Shown in pieces: positions 49,748 through 59,730 of a DNA stretch of 64,000 bases (position 1 is the stretch's first letter; every line of letters starts with the position of its first letter). Made by a program: the position numbers and the translations under genes. Under the pieces are notes generated by a model. That model was not told the origin of the DNA and did not search any database. It worked only from the letters and a program-made list of their open reading frames with translations. This DNA is from Giardia muris (taxonomy: Eukaryota; Fornicata; Diplomonadida; Hexamitidae): NCBI GenBank assembly GCA_006247105.1, contig CM016925.1:1922001-1986000 (forward strand). The letters run 5' to 3'.

Positions 49748-51274
49748 TCAACCACTCTTCTGGGTCACGTGCCTCTCTGCCTCTTCTAGAACAGCTTGTG
49801 CTGCCGGACGGTCTTCGGGGTCCTTCGAGAGCATCCGGGAGATGAGGGTAACGAGCCCTCCATCCCTGTTCTCGATGGCCGGAGGGTCTTTCTCAAGAAT
49901 CGCGGGCACTGTAGAGAAGGGGAGCTCACCAGTGCATAACTCATGCGCCACTACTTCCAGGGCCCAGACGTCGACGGAATTGTCATACCTCTCCCCTCGG
50001 TGGATTTCGGGGGCCATGTACAAGGGAGTCCCTGCGAAGGTGCTCATTCTAGAGGAGTCCTCGAGTGCTCTTGCAAGTCCGAAGTCCCCAAGGACGCACC
50101 AACCGTCAGAAGAGAGGAGGACGTTCGCAGGCTTCAGATCCCTGTGGACGAGCTTCTTCTCGTGGAGGTATGCGAGAGCGGCGGTCACCTCTCGGATCGT
50201 CTTCCAGACCTCCCGGTCGGTGTAGGGACGTCCTGCATTCTTCCTTCTGCTCATCTCCTCACGGAGGTCCCCACAGCAGAGATCCGTCACAATGACGTGG
50301 TTATCGTCAATATCGTTCTCTCCTGTCCCAAGGCACCGGAGAACGTTCGGATGGTTGAGGGAGAGGAGCGTCCGAGCTTCAGCACGAAGCCTCTCCCTTT
50401 CCTCTTCGCCGTATCTTCCAAGGCTGACGACCTTGACCGCCACGTTCCTACCATTCCCATGGCCTGAATAGACAGTCCCGAACGTCCCCTCTCCGAGCCT
50501 CCCCGTAAGCTGGAAGGACGAGAGCTCATCGGGAAGGTCGGGGAGGTGGACCTTCTTTCTGAGGAGGGGCGTGATCTTCTTCTTCCCATCGGGAAGGCCG
50601 TTGGCGACGTCCTCTGCCGTCCTGCCCTCCCCGTCCTTCATGTCCCTCTCCAGAAGGAGGAGGCTGACGCACTCCTCGTGTCCTCCCCCCACTGCATGCA
50701 TCAGGGCCGTCCATCCCCTCCCGTCCTGGAGGCGGGCCTCGAGGGGCCGGAGGAGGCGGACGACCTCGGTCTGGCCTCGGGAGGCGGCGTGCATCAGGGC
50801 CGTCATGCCTGAGGAGTCCTTCTGTCCCGCCTGGTCGAGGTGCCTTCGGAGTGTGCTGAGGTCTCCCTGGATGGCGGATGAGATGAGAGAGCTGTCCTCC
50901 CGTGCAGGGGGAAGCCTGCCCCCGACAGCAGCGAGGTTCTGGAGGAGGATCCTCTTCTCCTCCTCCACCTCCTCGAGGCGTCTCCGAAGGTCCTTCATGT
51001 CATGGCTCTCGGTCCTCAATTGGACAACCTCCTTCTCGAGGGCGAGGTTCTGGGCCTTCTGGTCTGCAAGTGCTCTCTTGAGGTCCTCAGTGGTCTTGGA
51101 GAGAGGATACATCCTGTTTTGATTAAGAAAGCCTCCTCTACACTTCTTCTTGAGCCTTCTTGGACGATGCAAATGATTCTGAAGAGGCTTGTTTTCAACA
51201 GCGAATTCATGAAGTGAGAACCTGATTCTGGTCAGAAGATTCTTAATTTCTTTGTACAACTCTTGATATTTCAT
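49748..51274 (-). CDS. Coiled-coil/ankyrin/protein kinase (right-arm copy)
   Basis: Encodes the same 508 residues as 37697-39223, with intact Gly loop, VAVK lysine, HRDLKPAN, DFG and APE motifs. The alternative ATG before the coiled coil lies at 51112 in this copy. With both copies intact the gene is present twice per haplotype if the assembly is right. Confidence 0.82.
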   Translation of the reverse strand: MKYQELYKEIKNLLTRIRFSLHEFAVENKPLQNHLHRPRRLKKKCRGGFLNQNRMYPLSKTTEDLKRALADQKAQNLALEKEVVQLRTESHDMKDLRRRLEEVEEEKRILLQNLAAVGGRLPPAREDSSLISSAIQGDLSTLRRHLDQAGQKDSSGMTALMHAASRGQTEVVRLLRPLEARLQDGRGWTALMHAVGGGHEECVSLLLLERDMKDGEGRTAEDVANGLPDGKKKITPLLRKKVHLPDLPDELSSFQLTGRLGEGTFGTVYSGHGNGRNVAVKVVSLGRYGEEERERLRAEARTLLSLNHPNVLRCLGTGENDIDDNHVIVTDLCCGDLREEMSRRKNAGRPYTDREVWKTIREVTAALAYLHEKKLVHRDLKPANVLLSSDGWCVLGDFGLARALEDSSRMSTFAGTPLYMAPEIHRGERYDNSVDVWALEVVAHELCTGELPFSTVPAILEKDPPAIENRDGGLVTLISRMLSKDPEDRPAAQAVLEEAERHVTQKSG

Positions 51275-51322
51275 GACCTCATCGATATCCTCGTTGAGTT
51301 GATACCTGATAGAGGAGGTTTC

Positions 51323-52041
51323 CTAGTTCAAGTAGAAAAGTTTCTTCTCTGTTTTCTCGTGTGTATTCTCGAATGAGGAGAGGAGTTGGTCTTGAACGTA
51401 ATTCTTCCCAGTAATATGTTCTTTAACATGATCTTGTTCAGCTAGCTCGGGGTTTGATGGAGAGAAATCCTCTGCTCCTTCGTTCTCGAGAAGTTTGCGG
51501 ATTTGGGCGAACCCGTCCCTCCATGAGATATTTTTCGCATATCCATTGTCCATATCACCTATGAAACCCGTCAGCCCCTGCTTATAGGGGAGAGGGAGTT
51601 CAACGACCTTAAGCTGGTTCTGGCAGGCTGCAAGGATGAAATCCGTTGTTCCAGAAAGAAAGTCATTTTGTCCTATTATTGTCTAGATCTCCGTCTAGGA
51701 GAGGGGGAGTTGAAAACAGTCTATCTTGCCATTTCACGTGGCCTGCATCAATACATTCCATCCATAGTTGTTCTACATTCCGATCTCCTCCTCGAGGAGA
51801 GGGATGAAGCTGGCGCGACCGTTATAGGTAGTTTTCATCAGAGCCGTCTCTCCATTGCTACCTTATATCTTAAACCCCTTCTTGAGTAGGGAAATACAGT
51901 CAGAATGGCTACTACATGTGGTTTTCATTAAGAAAATCCATTCCAAGTTGTCTCTCAGTTCGATTTCGCTCTTAAGCAAGGGAATGGAACTGGAGTGACC
52001 ATAATAAACGACTTTCATTAAGGCTGTCTTATCACCAGTAT
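51323..52041 (-). pseudogene. Decayed ankyrin-repeat gene (right arm)
   Basis: Mirror copy of 36930-37648, with the same stop codons and frame changes inside TALM-type ankyrin units. Shared inactivating changes show that decay came before the duplication (or the arms have been homogenised). Confidence 0.65.
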
Positions 52042-53042
52042 CATTTTCTTCATATCTCCAAGGTTAGCATTCACGGCTTCAATGTTTTCTCTCTCGGCAG
52101 CATTTTAAGGACTGTGACGGGCACCTTTTTTAAGGCCCTAACTGTCCACCTCCCTTACCTTCCGATTGATGATATCAACCCTCCTTCCGACTTCTAGCAC
52201 TCAGTAACGTCCTTTCTCCGATACAAGATCAACCTCCTCTCATCGATACTTTCCACACTGTCCTGGATGTTCCCAATATCCATTCTATCTCTGAGACTGG
52301 GAACCTCCACTTCATCCTCTTCAAGACAACTGCACAAGGCTTCAGGCCCTTCCTAGGATGTCCCGATCAGAGGCCCTGCAAGGTAGAGCAAAACTTCTCA
52401 AGGGAGCAGAGACAACCAGCATAGGAAGGGAGTTGATGAAGAGCGTAATGTACGGTCCTGATGACCTTCGAATAGAATGGCCTACTTGGTATCGCTTTCT
52501 ACTGATTGTGAGGTTGTGAGATTGTATACATCATCGCAGATGCAGTTGGACACTGCAATTGTACATATTAATGTTAGAAAGTCCCATCCCCTATCTATAT
52601 TATTTGGCCAGCTTTACTTCTGAGTATAGTATTGAGCATTTAAGTCTAACATAGCATCCAATGATTGACTGGGTATACTATCTTAGCCTAGTATATGTAA
52701 TACGTCCAATCAGGAGGCAGCGGAATCCGGATGCTCATATTACTTGTCACCAATACCACTATGAAGTCTTCTAGGTGTTATTAGATAGTTTCTCCTTGTA
52801 GTAGTCAAGTGGCAGTACTAATAGTCACATGGCCATGCACGAATCGTGGTCTTATTAGAAGTGTATTCGAAAGATGAGTCCGGTTGACTTTCTTGGGAGA
52901 AGTTTCTTACGCAAGAGCCTGGCATCCGATTAGCAACCATTACCATGCCTATATAGAGTGTCCGTCCATCCATTTGGAGTGTCTTGCTCTTCGCTTTGTG
53001 ACATGTTTTCACATGCGTTCCATTAATTCATCCGTCCGGGAA
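52042..53042. other. A/T-rich gene-poor stretch (right arm)
   Basis: Mirror copy of 35929-36929. I see no gene, RNA or tandem repeat in it. Confidence 0.5.
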
Positions 53043-53115
53043 GCCGATGTAGCTCAGTCGGTAGAGCGTGGGACTCTTAATCCCACGGTCGCGGGTTCGA
53101 GCCCCGTCGTCGGTA
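53043..53115 (+). tRNA. tRNA-Lys(CTT), right-arm copy
   Basis: Identical to the copy at 35856-35928, anticodon CTT in the loop CTCTTAA. Only two bases separate its 3' end from the stop codon of the opposing 934-residue gene. The terminal acceptor pair reads G-U with A as discriminator base. Confidence 0.93.
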
Positions 53116-53117
53116 TT

Positions 53118-55922
53118 TCACTTGCGTACCAGTCCTTGAAGCACATCGAGCCCTGCTCTCTGGAGGTACGCGGTTGCGATTGTAACGCCTTGACTTGGAG
53201 AGATTCGGGTGAATACTTCCATCGGACTTAAGAGCAAGGATTCAACCGCGGTGAGAGCTTCTCCTGCAACTAGAAAAGCTTGATGAAAGTGCTGTCCACA
53301 ATAGTAGATGATGGTATTTAAAGGAATCCGCAACTGGAATAAGTGCAGCATGATATCAACACCAGCAGCCTGAAGCACTTGGGTTGGGATTGGAAGGACG
53401 AGAAACGTCTCTTGAGACAATGGTGACAAGTTTGTTGATAATAGTCGCAAAAGTGCCGTTAATAGTGATCGAGTTGTATTATTGTCTGATGTGGGGTTCT
53501 TGATTTGAAGACCGTATGCCGCTTTAACAAACATAGCTTCAGCAATAGTTGTGGAATGGTGATATGTGATTCCACGCAGAAGAGTTGTTCGAGAAAAGTA
53601 GCATTCTCGTGCACAAATAATATATAATGCCCGAGTTCCACATAGTGCTATGAGAGGATAGAGATCCCAGCTATATGCTGCGACAGCAAGTTCGAAGTGG
53701 TTTGCATTGCCGAGTATGGCATACTGAGCAGCCCTTCCAACTCTTGCGTCAAGAAACTCAGGTGGCTCATCTTGAGTTATTGTATAGGCTACAAGGACAA
53801 TGTACAGGAGCACTAGAAGCTTTTCCCTATTACAGTCTGTAGTAAAGACCATGGGTAAAGAAGGTGTCAGTGACTTATCGTCGATACCCTTAAATAGACG
53901 CTCGAGGGTATTCGGGTCAATACCTGCCCAATCCCGGGCCGCTCGATATAGATGGCGAGTAAGCGGAGCCCGTGATAATTTCCGAGAGAGCTTTGAGCCT
54001 TTTGATTGAAGTTCAGTACGTATTGCTGATGCGAGACCGATTAAGGAGTCTCCGAGTATCAGCTCGTGAAGTGTTGTAGTAGGATCCATAAGATGGCGCA
54101 AGTAATGCTTGGCATTTGTCGTGTCATTCTTAGCAGGAATCTCCATGGAAGGTATTTGAGGAATAGCTTGCAAAGACTCTTGCTTCACATGAGTCCCGAT
54201 CCGAACCGTGGCGAGAATAAGCCTGTACATGTGTGTAAGCTCTGGTACACTTGCAGTGAATACAGAAAGGTTATCTAGAAGAAAGGTGAGTGGGTCGAGA
54301 AAAGCTTTGCTACGGAGGTAGGCCCCTCGGTAGTTGTACGACCCCAGGATGTTGCAGGCCAAGTAGGCGATATTCTGAGAGGCGGTAGACACACTATCTG
54401 TAAGTTCAGCAACTTTTCTGGATAACGACTGGAGTAATTGTATCATACGACCCGAGTCGATATTAATGATAGTGCTTGCCAGTTCATCTTCGATAAGACA
54501 GCGCATCTGTACTGGAAGACTAAGGAATGAAACATCTCTACATGCAAGGGTTGTAAGGGCGGCGGCAGGATCACCAGAGTCTATACTCAGCTCTAAGATA
54601 GCGAGATAACAAGATACACCATCTAGTTCCTTAGTTCTTGCACCCGTGTAGTCAACTTGAAGGCGCCGCAGAGCATCGAGAGAGACTTTAGCCGAGACAC
54701 TATTGGAATTGGATAGTGTACGGATGGTACGTCCAATAAATTGGAGTGCAACCGCTCTAGTCTCAGGATCGAGATTCGGAAGTGGGACCGCCATGTATTT
54801 ATAGGCCTGTTCAAAGACCTGATCATATAGAGGGGCATAATTGATTGGGACGCTTACCGCTAAAACTGAAGCGAGTTTAGAGAAGCCTTCAAGAAGTTTA
54901 GGGATTGCTTGCGCGCAGAGTCCGGGTAGGGACTCGTAGAGGTGCACGTAAGTGCTAAGATAAACCATCGTGAGCTCAAGCATGAAGTAAAGAGGGTATT
55001 CTACATATTTTCCTGAGTGTACAGCCTTAGGAAAGGGAACCAAGTGAGGAGTGCGTAAAATCTCTGATACCTGCTTTGTGAAAGCAACTAGGCCCTGGAT
55101 GAAGGCGTCAAAGGGTTCGGAACCATCAGGGATATTCCAGATCTGCAAATACTTGCACCAAGTCAATACCACTCGTGACCCTATGATATTCATACTACTT
55201 TCACCATCTGTTTGAGCCATCTTGGTAGCTTGAACGGTCAAGTATTGTTGCTCGATCTTTGGTAAATAGGTTGCGCTGCAATACATCTCAGTCAATCCAT
55301 GTTCTTGAAGAATGGGGAAAGCACGCTCAAGAAGGAAATATAGAATAAATTCCACGATCTGCCAACAGGCCGCCGAGAGAGTGATGTAAATAGGCTCTGT
55401 TGGCCGTGTTGTAGAGGCGTCAATCCCACCCATGAATGTTTGTAAAATGCTATTCTTAATACCATCCTGTGTGATAACGTTCTGGACAAGGGCTTGAAAG
55501 AGGAGAGAAGGATTACTTAAAGGGAGTCCTGCCAATGACCTGTGAAGCACGTCAAGAATCCCAAGGAGAGACAAGTGCTGCTGCATACCGACACAATTCT
55601 TAATATAGTCCAAAAGGTAATCATGGTAGACTGTGGGATAACGAACAAGAAGAGCAAGGAGAAGGGTATCAAGCTCAATATGTAGGCACCGCCGTACGAT
55701 ATATCTCACTATCTGTCGATGAAGATCAGGATCATTATGATGAAGAATGATATGAATTAAGCTTCTGGTTGACCTATTATCAGTCAGAATATTATCGTCT
55801 TCCAGTGCTGCAAGAAGGGCCTTGCTCACCTCATCTCCCCCGTTGGCGATAAACGCCCTGGAGAGCTCTAGGAGCTCATGCCCAGCTCTATATCCTTCTG
55901 AAAGTCGAAGCAATCCATTCAT
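53118..55922 (-). CDS. Large helical protein of unknown function (intact copy)
   Basis: A 934-residue, almost entirely alpha-helical protein without membrane segments, rich in Leu and with HEAT/ARM-like periodicity (for example TLLLALLVRYPTVYHDYLLDY near 80-100). It could be a solenoid scaffold such as a nuclear-pore or karyopherin-like protein, but I recognise no signature. The ATG at 55920-55922 follows TAAAA and lies two bases after the stop of the upstream 90-residue gene. The C-terminal 411 codons (up to 54354) belong to the inverted repeat; the N-terminal 523 codons are unique in the window. Confidence 0.75.
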   Translation of the reverse strand: MNGLLRLSEGYRAGHELLELSRAFIANGGDEVSKALLAALEDDNILTDNRSTRSLIHIILHHNDPDLHRQIVRYIVRRCLHIELDTLLLALLVRYPTVYHDYLLDYIKNCVGMQQHLSLLGILDVLHRSLAGLPLSNPSLLFQALVQNVITQDGIKNSILQTFMGGIDASTTRPTEPIYITLSAACWQIVEFILYFLLERAFPILQEHGLTEMYCSATYLPKIEQQYLTVQATKMAQTDGESSMNIIGSRVVLTWCKYLQIWNIPDGSEPFDAFIQGLVAFTKQVSEILRTPHLVPFPKAVHSGKYVEYPLYFMLELTMVYLSTYVHLYESLPGLCAQAIPKLLEGFSKLASVLAVSVPINYAPLYDQVFEQAYKYMAVPLPNLDPETRAVALQFIGRTIRTLSNSNSVSAKVSLDALRRLQVDYTGARTKELDGVSCYLAILELSIDSGDPAAALTTLACRDVSFLSLPVQMRCLIEDELASTIINIDSGRMIQLLQSLSRKVAELTDSVSTASQNIAYLACNILGSYNYRGAYLRSKAFLDPLTFLLDNLSVFTASVPELTHMYRLILATVRIGTHVKQESLQAIPQIPSMEIPAKNDTTNAKHYLRHLMDPTTTLHELILGDSLIGLASAIRTELQSKGSKLSRKLSRAPLTRHLYRAARDWAGIDPNTLERLFKGIDDKSLTPSLPMVFTTDCNREKLLVLLYIVLVAYTITQDEPPEFLDARVGRAAQYAILGNANHFELAVAAYSWDLYPLIALCGTRALYIICARECYFSRTTLLRGITYHHSTTIAEAMFVKAAYGLQIKNPTSDNNTTRSLLTALLRLLSTNLSPLSQETFLVLPIPTQVLQAAGVDIMLHLFQLRIPLNTIIYYCGQHFHQAFLVAGEALTAVESLLLSPMEVFTRISPSQGVTIATAYLQRAGLDVLQGLVRK

Positions 55923-55924
55923 TT

Positions 55925-56197
55925 TTACTTGAAGAAGTAAAGAGTCTGTACTCGTGCCGTCAGCTCATGTATCCGTCTCAACCTCCGCCGAATAGACTCA
56001 ACCTGGTATGGCGGGAAGCTTGCAGCGTTCAAGGTCTCAGAGACACGCAAGGCCACATCATCCGAGAGTAGGTCGAAGTCTACATAACAACCTCGAAGTA
56101 AGCATTCGACCACCAGCTGGCACTTAATGTCGTCGTTCGTCGTCAAGGACAAACACCCTAAGATACATGCCTCCCTTACATGTGGCATGTCGGCCAT
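55925..56197 (-). CDS. Unrecognised 90-residue helical protein
   Basis: A small, mainly helical protein ending TARVQTLYFFK, with several cysteines in the first half and a basic RRRLRR stretch near residue 70. No family recognised. The ATG follows AAAAAA and is 20 bp from the divergent PP2C start; the stop is two bases from the next ATG downstream on the same strand. Confidence 0.6.
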   Translation of the reverse strand: MADMPHVREACILGCLSLTTNDDIKCQLVVECLLRGCYVDFDLLSDDVALRVSETLNAASFPPYQVESIRRRLRRIHELTARVQTLYFFK

Positions 56198-56217
56198 TTT
56201 TTTGGAGGCCCCTTAAT
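56198..56217. promoter_or_regulatory. 20-bp divergent promoter region
   Basis: The 20 bases between two divergent ATGs hold a run of six T (A on the minus strand) at one side and CTTAAT before the plus-strand ATG. This fits the short A/T-rich start-site promoters of Giardia. Confidence 0.45.
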
Positions 56218-57819
56218 ATGTGGGATCTATGGCAATATCTGGTAGCTGGCGGGCTCATCATTGGGCTTCATGTCCTCGCTGCGGTCTTTCTCCAGTACTT
56301 CAGTCGGGCACATGTTGCAACAGAACAGGCGCGGATCCACGCGAAAGGGCTCTCCATCTGCTACGGGGTCTACCAGGACCAAGGACGTCGCGTGACGATG
56401 GAGGATGCGCACACCAGTATCCCCGATCTCCTTGGGGAGCAGGGGTCCGTACATGTCTCTGTTTTTGCTGTATTCGATGGGCATTCGGGGCCTGTTGCAG
56501 CCAGCTTCGCAGCTGAACAGTTACCCTCTTGTATTCTTGACGCCTGGCCCGATGCCCTAGCTCGGGATGAGTTGGTTTCAGCCTTCGGGAAGGCATGTCG
56601 CGCCCTTGATAATCGTTTCCTTCATTCGGCTCGAAAACTTAACTTATTCGACGGAACGACGTGCATTTGCACGGCCTTGGTTGATGCCTCGACGAAGCAA
56701 GACTACAATCTAGTGGCAGTGACGGCCAATATTGGAGATAGTCGAGCAATCCTTTGTAGAGAAGTAGAGGCATCCACCCTTCTCGGAGCCATCAAGGGGT
56801 TAGAAAGACGAGCCTCTTATCCTACTACAAGCTCTGATGAAGGTTCTTGGCATCCCAACACACCCAGAAAAGTCCTGAAGGGTTATAGAACAGCGTCCCA
56901 TCTGATTGTACCTTTATCGATTGATCAGAAACCACATAACCCGACCGAGAAACAACGAATAGAGGCTTCCGGCGGGTTTGTACACCCCTTTGTCTATATA
57001 GAAGAGGAAAACCTTATCATTAGAGGTCCGCATCGTATCTTTCCAGGTGGACTTGCCGTTTCTAGAGCATTGGGTGATCTCCCCTTCAAAAGTTTGAGGT
57101 CGTTAGAAGCTCTTGGAATATCCGCACCTCTCGTCGTTGCAGACCCCGTCGTTTCGTATATTCGACTTCAGGAAAGTGACAAATTCATCCTTCAGGGGTG
57201 TGATGGGCTTTGGGATACTATTTCATCAATGGAGGCGGTGATTTTCATCCTCATCACTAAGCTCCTTCTAGACATCTCATCTATGCAAGTCCCTGAGCTA
57301 CGTCGTCACAGAAAGAGACTTAGAGCTGCCCTCCGTCGCCTTGCAGTCCCTCTTATCAACGATGCCGCATTGGCGATTTCTGAAAGCTTGTGCCACCATG
57401 CTAAAGCAAAGGGTAGCACAGATAACATTTCCATCGGAATATTATTCCTACACGCGCGTGATAGGCCCTTCTATACGTTTCTGGACCAGTATGATGTTGA
57501 GGCATTAGTTAGTGGCTTAGTCTTCACTATGGACACCATTCATACGTTTGATGACCTCATCTCTGTTTTTCAAGGCTTTGTAGACATCGATGGCGAGAAG
57601 GATGGAATCTTTAAGAGCAATATCATGTTCACCGACCTTTGCAACGCAGATCATACGCAAATAGCCAACAACACCCTCGCACTATGGGATCAATTCACTG
57701 AGCGTCAAATCTCGATGAGTGATGTTCGCGACTCTACGGTCCTCACGGGGATCTTAGAATTCGGCAAATCGCAACAGCTCCCAAAGGCTCAGCGGTCCGT
57801 CAAGGTTCCGGGCGCTTGA
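56218..57819 (+). CDS. Membrane-anchored PP2C-type protein phosphatase
   Basis: A 533-residue protein with a hydrophobic N-terminal helix at about residues 7-28 that should act as a signal anchor, then a metal-dependent PP2C domain. Motifs in order: RRVTMEDAH, VFDGHSGP (metal-binding Asp and Gly), TANIGDSRA, GGLAVSRALGD, CDGLWDTIS and GSTDNISIGIL, which together supply the acidic metal ligands. It has two inserts relative to minimal PP2C (around 195-235 and 255-280) and an 120-residue C-terminal extension without clear motif. ATG 56218 chosen because it directly precedes the anchor. Its last 31 bases overlap the tail of the convergent ankyrin gene. Confidence 0.85.
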   Translation: MWDLWQYLVAGGLIIGLHVLAAVFLQYFSRAHVATEQARIHAKGLSICYGVYQDQGRRVTMEDAHTSIPDLLGEQGSVHVSVFAVFDGHSGPVAASFAAEQLPSCILDAWPDALARDELVSAFGKACRALDNRFLHSARKLNLFDGTTCICTALVDASTKQDYNLVAVTANIGDSRAILCREVEASTLLGAIKGLERRASYPTTSSDEGSWHPNTPRKVLKGYRTASHLIVPLSIDQKPHNPTEKQRIEASGGFVHPFVYIEEENLIIRGPHRIFPGGLAVSRALGDLPFKSLRSLEALGISAPLVVADPVVSYIRLQESDKFILQGCDGLWDTISSMEAVIFILITKLLLDISSMQVPELRRHRKRLRAALRRLAVPLINDAALAISESLCHHAKAKGSTDNISIGILFLHARDRPFYTFLDQYDVEALVSGLVFTMDTIHTFDDLISVFQGFVDIDGEKDGIFKSNIMFTDLCNADHTQIANNTLALWDQFTERQISMSDVRDSTVLTGILEFGKSQQLPKAQRSVKVPGA

Positions 57820-59711
57820 GCTGAGTACTGTTTGAGCAGTGCAAAGCAGCTATTCTTACTGACTCTATCCGCCTTTGGGTTTGCAGAAAGTGCCCAGTCC
57901 AGAGCCGTCTTTCCAGATGTCTGAATGATATCTATCTCTCGGGGAAGCAATAGCTTCAAGGTATCAACTGCACCCATCTCGGCGGCGGCCATTAAGGCTG
58001 TGTACCCTGCGCCACGGCAACTAGACTCATTTGTGATCATACGGCACTCGCTATCCAAGAGCTCGGAGGCAACCGTAAAATGGTTGAGAGTTGCAGCCGC
58101 CATTAGGGCTGTCCACCCATCTACGCGTTGGATCCCGGCTTCTCTACCCTTTAATAAACGAGCGGAGTTGGCGTGGCCTTTCAGAGCTGCGATCATGAGT
58201 GCCGTATAACCATAGGAGTCTTGAGAGCGGCCCTCCAGCGGTAAAAGGGTGCGGATGACCTCACTTAGATCATTCCAAGCAGCGTAATGAATGGCTTTTC
58301 GTCCCGACTTATCGGCAATATTGGCCTCCAAGGGAGCGAGTAGACGTGCTGCCTCGGCGCTTCCGGCCTCGATTGCAATCATGAGAGCGGTCTTCCCACT
58401 AGCTGTGATTTTCTTGCCCTCTTCCTCCATCAATAACTTAACAATGTCCACGTTATCGTTCGCGGACGCGAGCATGAGTGCAGTCTGCCCCTGACCATCT
58501 TGAATCCCGGCCTCCAAGTCTGCCAAGAACCTAGCGGCTTCCGAGAACCCGGTGCTAACGGCCATCATCAGCGCCGTGGTTCCAACGTTATTCTGGTGTC
58601 GCGCCTGAGTGAACATATAAGCTTTGACAAGGTTAAGCTTATGGCTCGCGACAGCCAGCATCAACGGAGTATTCCCAGCTTCGTCTCTTTGGAACTGTTC
58701 AACCTCCGCTGTCCCAGTCCCACTATGTGCAACGGGGAAGTTCACGCGCTGAATATTTTCCGCATCATCAAGAATTGTTTGGTCTGTGATGACAATGGTG
58801 GGATCGACAAGTGAATAGAGCTCAATGATTTCCGTATCCTTCTCTCTCAGGGAATACGTCGCCTGATGGAGCCCGCCACGCAGCGTCTCGTTTGCGGACT
58901 GGGATAGATCAAGCTGACGTTGATTAGCGGTAGATGGCTCCTTAATACTTTGACCGATCTGTGCTCGTTTTAGAAGGTCAAGCTCTTGTTCAAGAGTTGC
59001 ACAACGCCTTAAGACCTCATTATATTGACTCTGAGATATGGTGGTGGCAGATTGAGGCCGAGTTGGTGAAAGCTCTGCAGTTAATCGAAGCACCTCAGTC
59101 CGTGCGTCATTTAAGGCCTCACGCAATGCCTTACAGCCTGAGCATGATGAGGCTCCACCTTGACGGATGAATGCATATAGCAAGTCCGTCATCGTTGTAA
59201 GTTTGGCCCGCTTGGCAACACTGAATGCAATAGAGAGGTCCTGCGCCGTCCAACTTGTCGCACGGAGAAGGGTTTCAACACAAGCCGTATGATCTTTCGA
59301 GGCTGCATAATCGAGTGCAGACCACTTGAAATCGTCACGCTCATTCCCATAGAAGCAAATGAGCACCTTTAAAGCATCGTTGCACCCAGAATCTGCCGCA
59401 AGCATGAGAGGAGTACGTTGATTCGGAAGTGAGATAGTCGACTCATATAAACCTAGGACATGGCAGCAAGCAGCACTGTTCTCAAGGGCTGCTATCGAGA
59501 GAGCGGTTAGCCCAGACTTTGTTGACATCGAGTGCTCGTAACGTACCAATAAGCGCACCATTTGGACATCTCCCGCCATAACGGCCTTCATTAGTCCTGT
59601 TTGGCCCAGAGCGTCGGTCGTTCTACTAAATCTTGGTATCCCTGCCCGAACCTCATCGTACAGGTGGGCCTTGATGGCGGTAAACCAGTCTTTTGGTGAG
59701 TTGATGGGCAT
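57789..59711 (-). CDS. Ankyrin-repeat protein (Giardia 21.1 type)
   Basis: A 640-residue protein built from two ankyrin blocks. The first (residues 35-190) and second (340-630) together hold around a dozen units of the form GxTALM.A...G....A..LL (for example GKTALMIAIEAGSAEAARLL). Between them is a Cys-containing segment (SCSGCKALREAL) and a coiled coil (about 210-265). Such kinase-less ankyrin proteins are abundant in Giardia, many on cytoskeletal structures. The ATG at 59709-59711 follows ATTTCCAA; the frame runs 34 codons further upstream into the neighbouring gene and is not used. The 3' end overlaps the PP2C gene by 31 bp. Confidence 0.82.
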   Translation of the reverse strand: MPINSPKDWFTAIKAHLYDEVRAGIPRFSRTTDALGQTGLMKAVMAGDVQMVRLLVRYEHSMSTKSGLTALSIAALENSAACCHVLGLYESTISLPNQRTPLMLAADSGCNDALKVLICFYGNERDDFKWSALDYAASKDHTACVETLLRATSWTAQDLSIAFSVAKRAKLTTMTDLLYAFIRQGGASSCSGCKALREALNDARTEVLRLTAELSPTRPQSATTISQSQYNEVLRRCATLEQELDLLKRAQIGQSIKEPSTANQRQLDLSQSANETLRGGLHQATYSLREKDTEIIELYSLVDPTIVITDQTILDDAENIQRVNFPVAHSGTGTAEVEQFQRDEAGNTPLMLAVASHKLNLVKAYMFTQARHQNNVGTTALMMAVSTGFSEAARFLADLEAGIQDGQGQTALMLASANDNVDIVKLLMEEEGKKITASGKTALMIAIEAGSAEAARLLAPLEANIADKSGRKAIHYAAWNDLSEVIRTLLPLEGRSQDSYGYTALMIAALKGHANSARLLKGREAGIQRVDGWTALMAAATLNHFTVASELLDSECRMITNESSCRGAGYTALMAAAEMGAVDTLKLLLPREIDIIQTSGKTALDWALSANPKADRVSKNSCFALLKQYSAQAPGTLTDR

Positions 59712-59730
59712 TTGGAAATTAAATGGCACT

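Larger units (their letters stand above)
45299..54354. repeat. Right arm of the 9,056-bp inverted repeat
   Basis: This is the reverse complement of 34617-43672; coordinates of paired bases add up to 88,971. Its outer end (54354) lies inside the intact 934-residue gene, which continues without a break to 55922. So this side looks like the original locus and the left arm like the copy. Confidence 0.95.
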
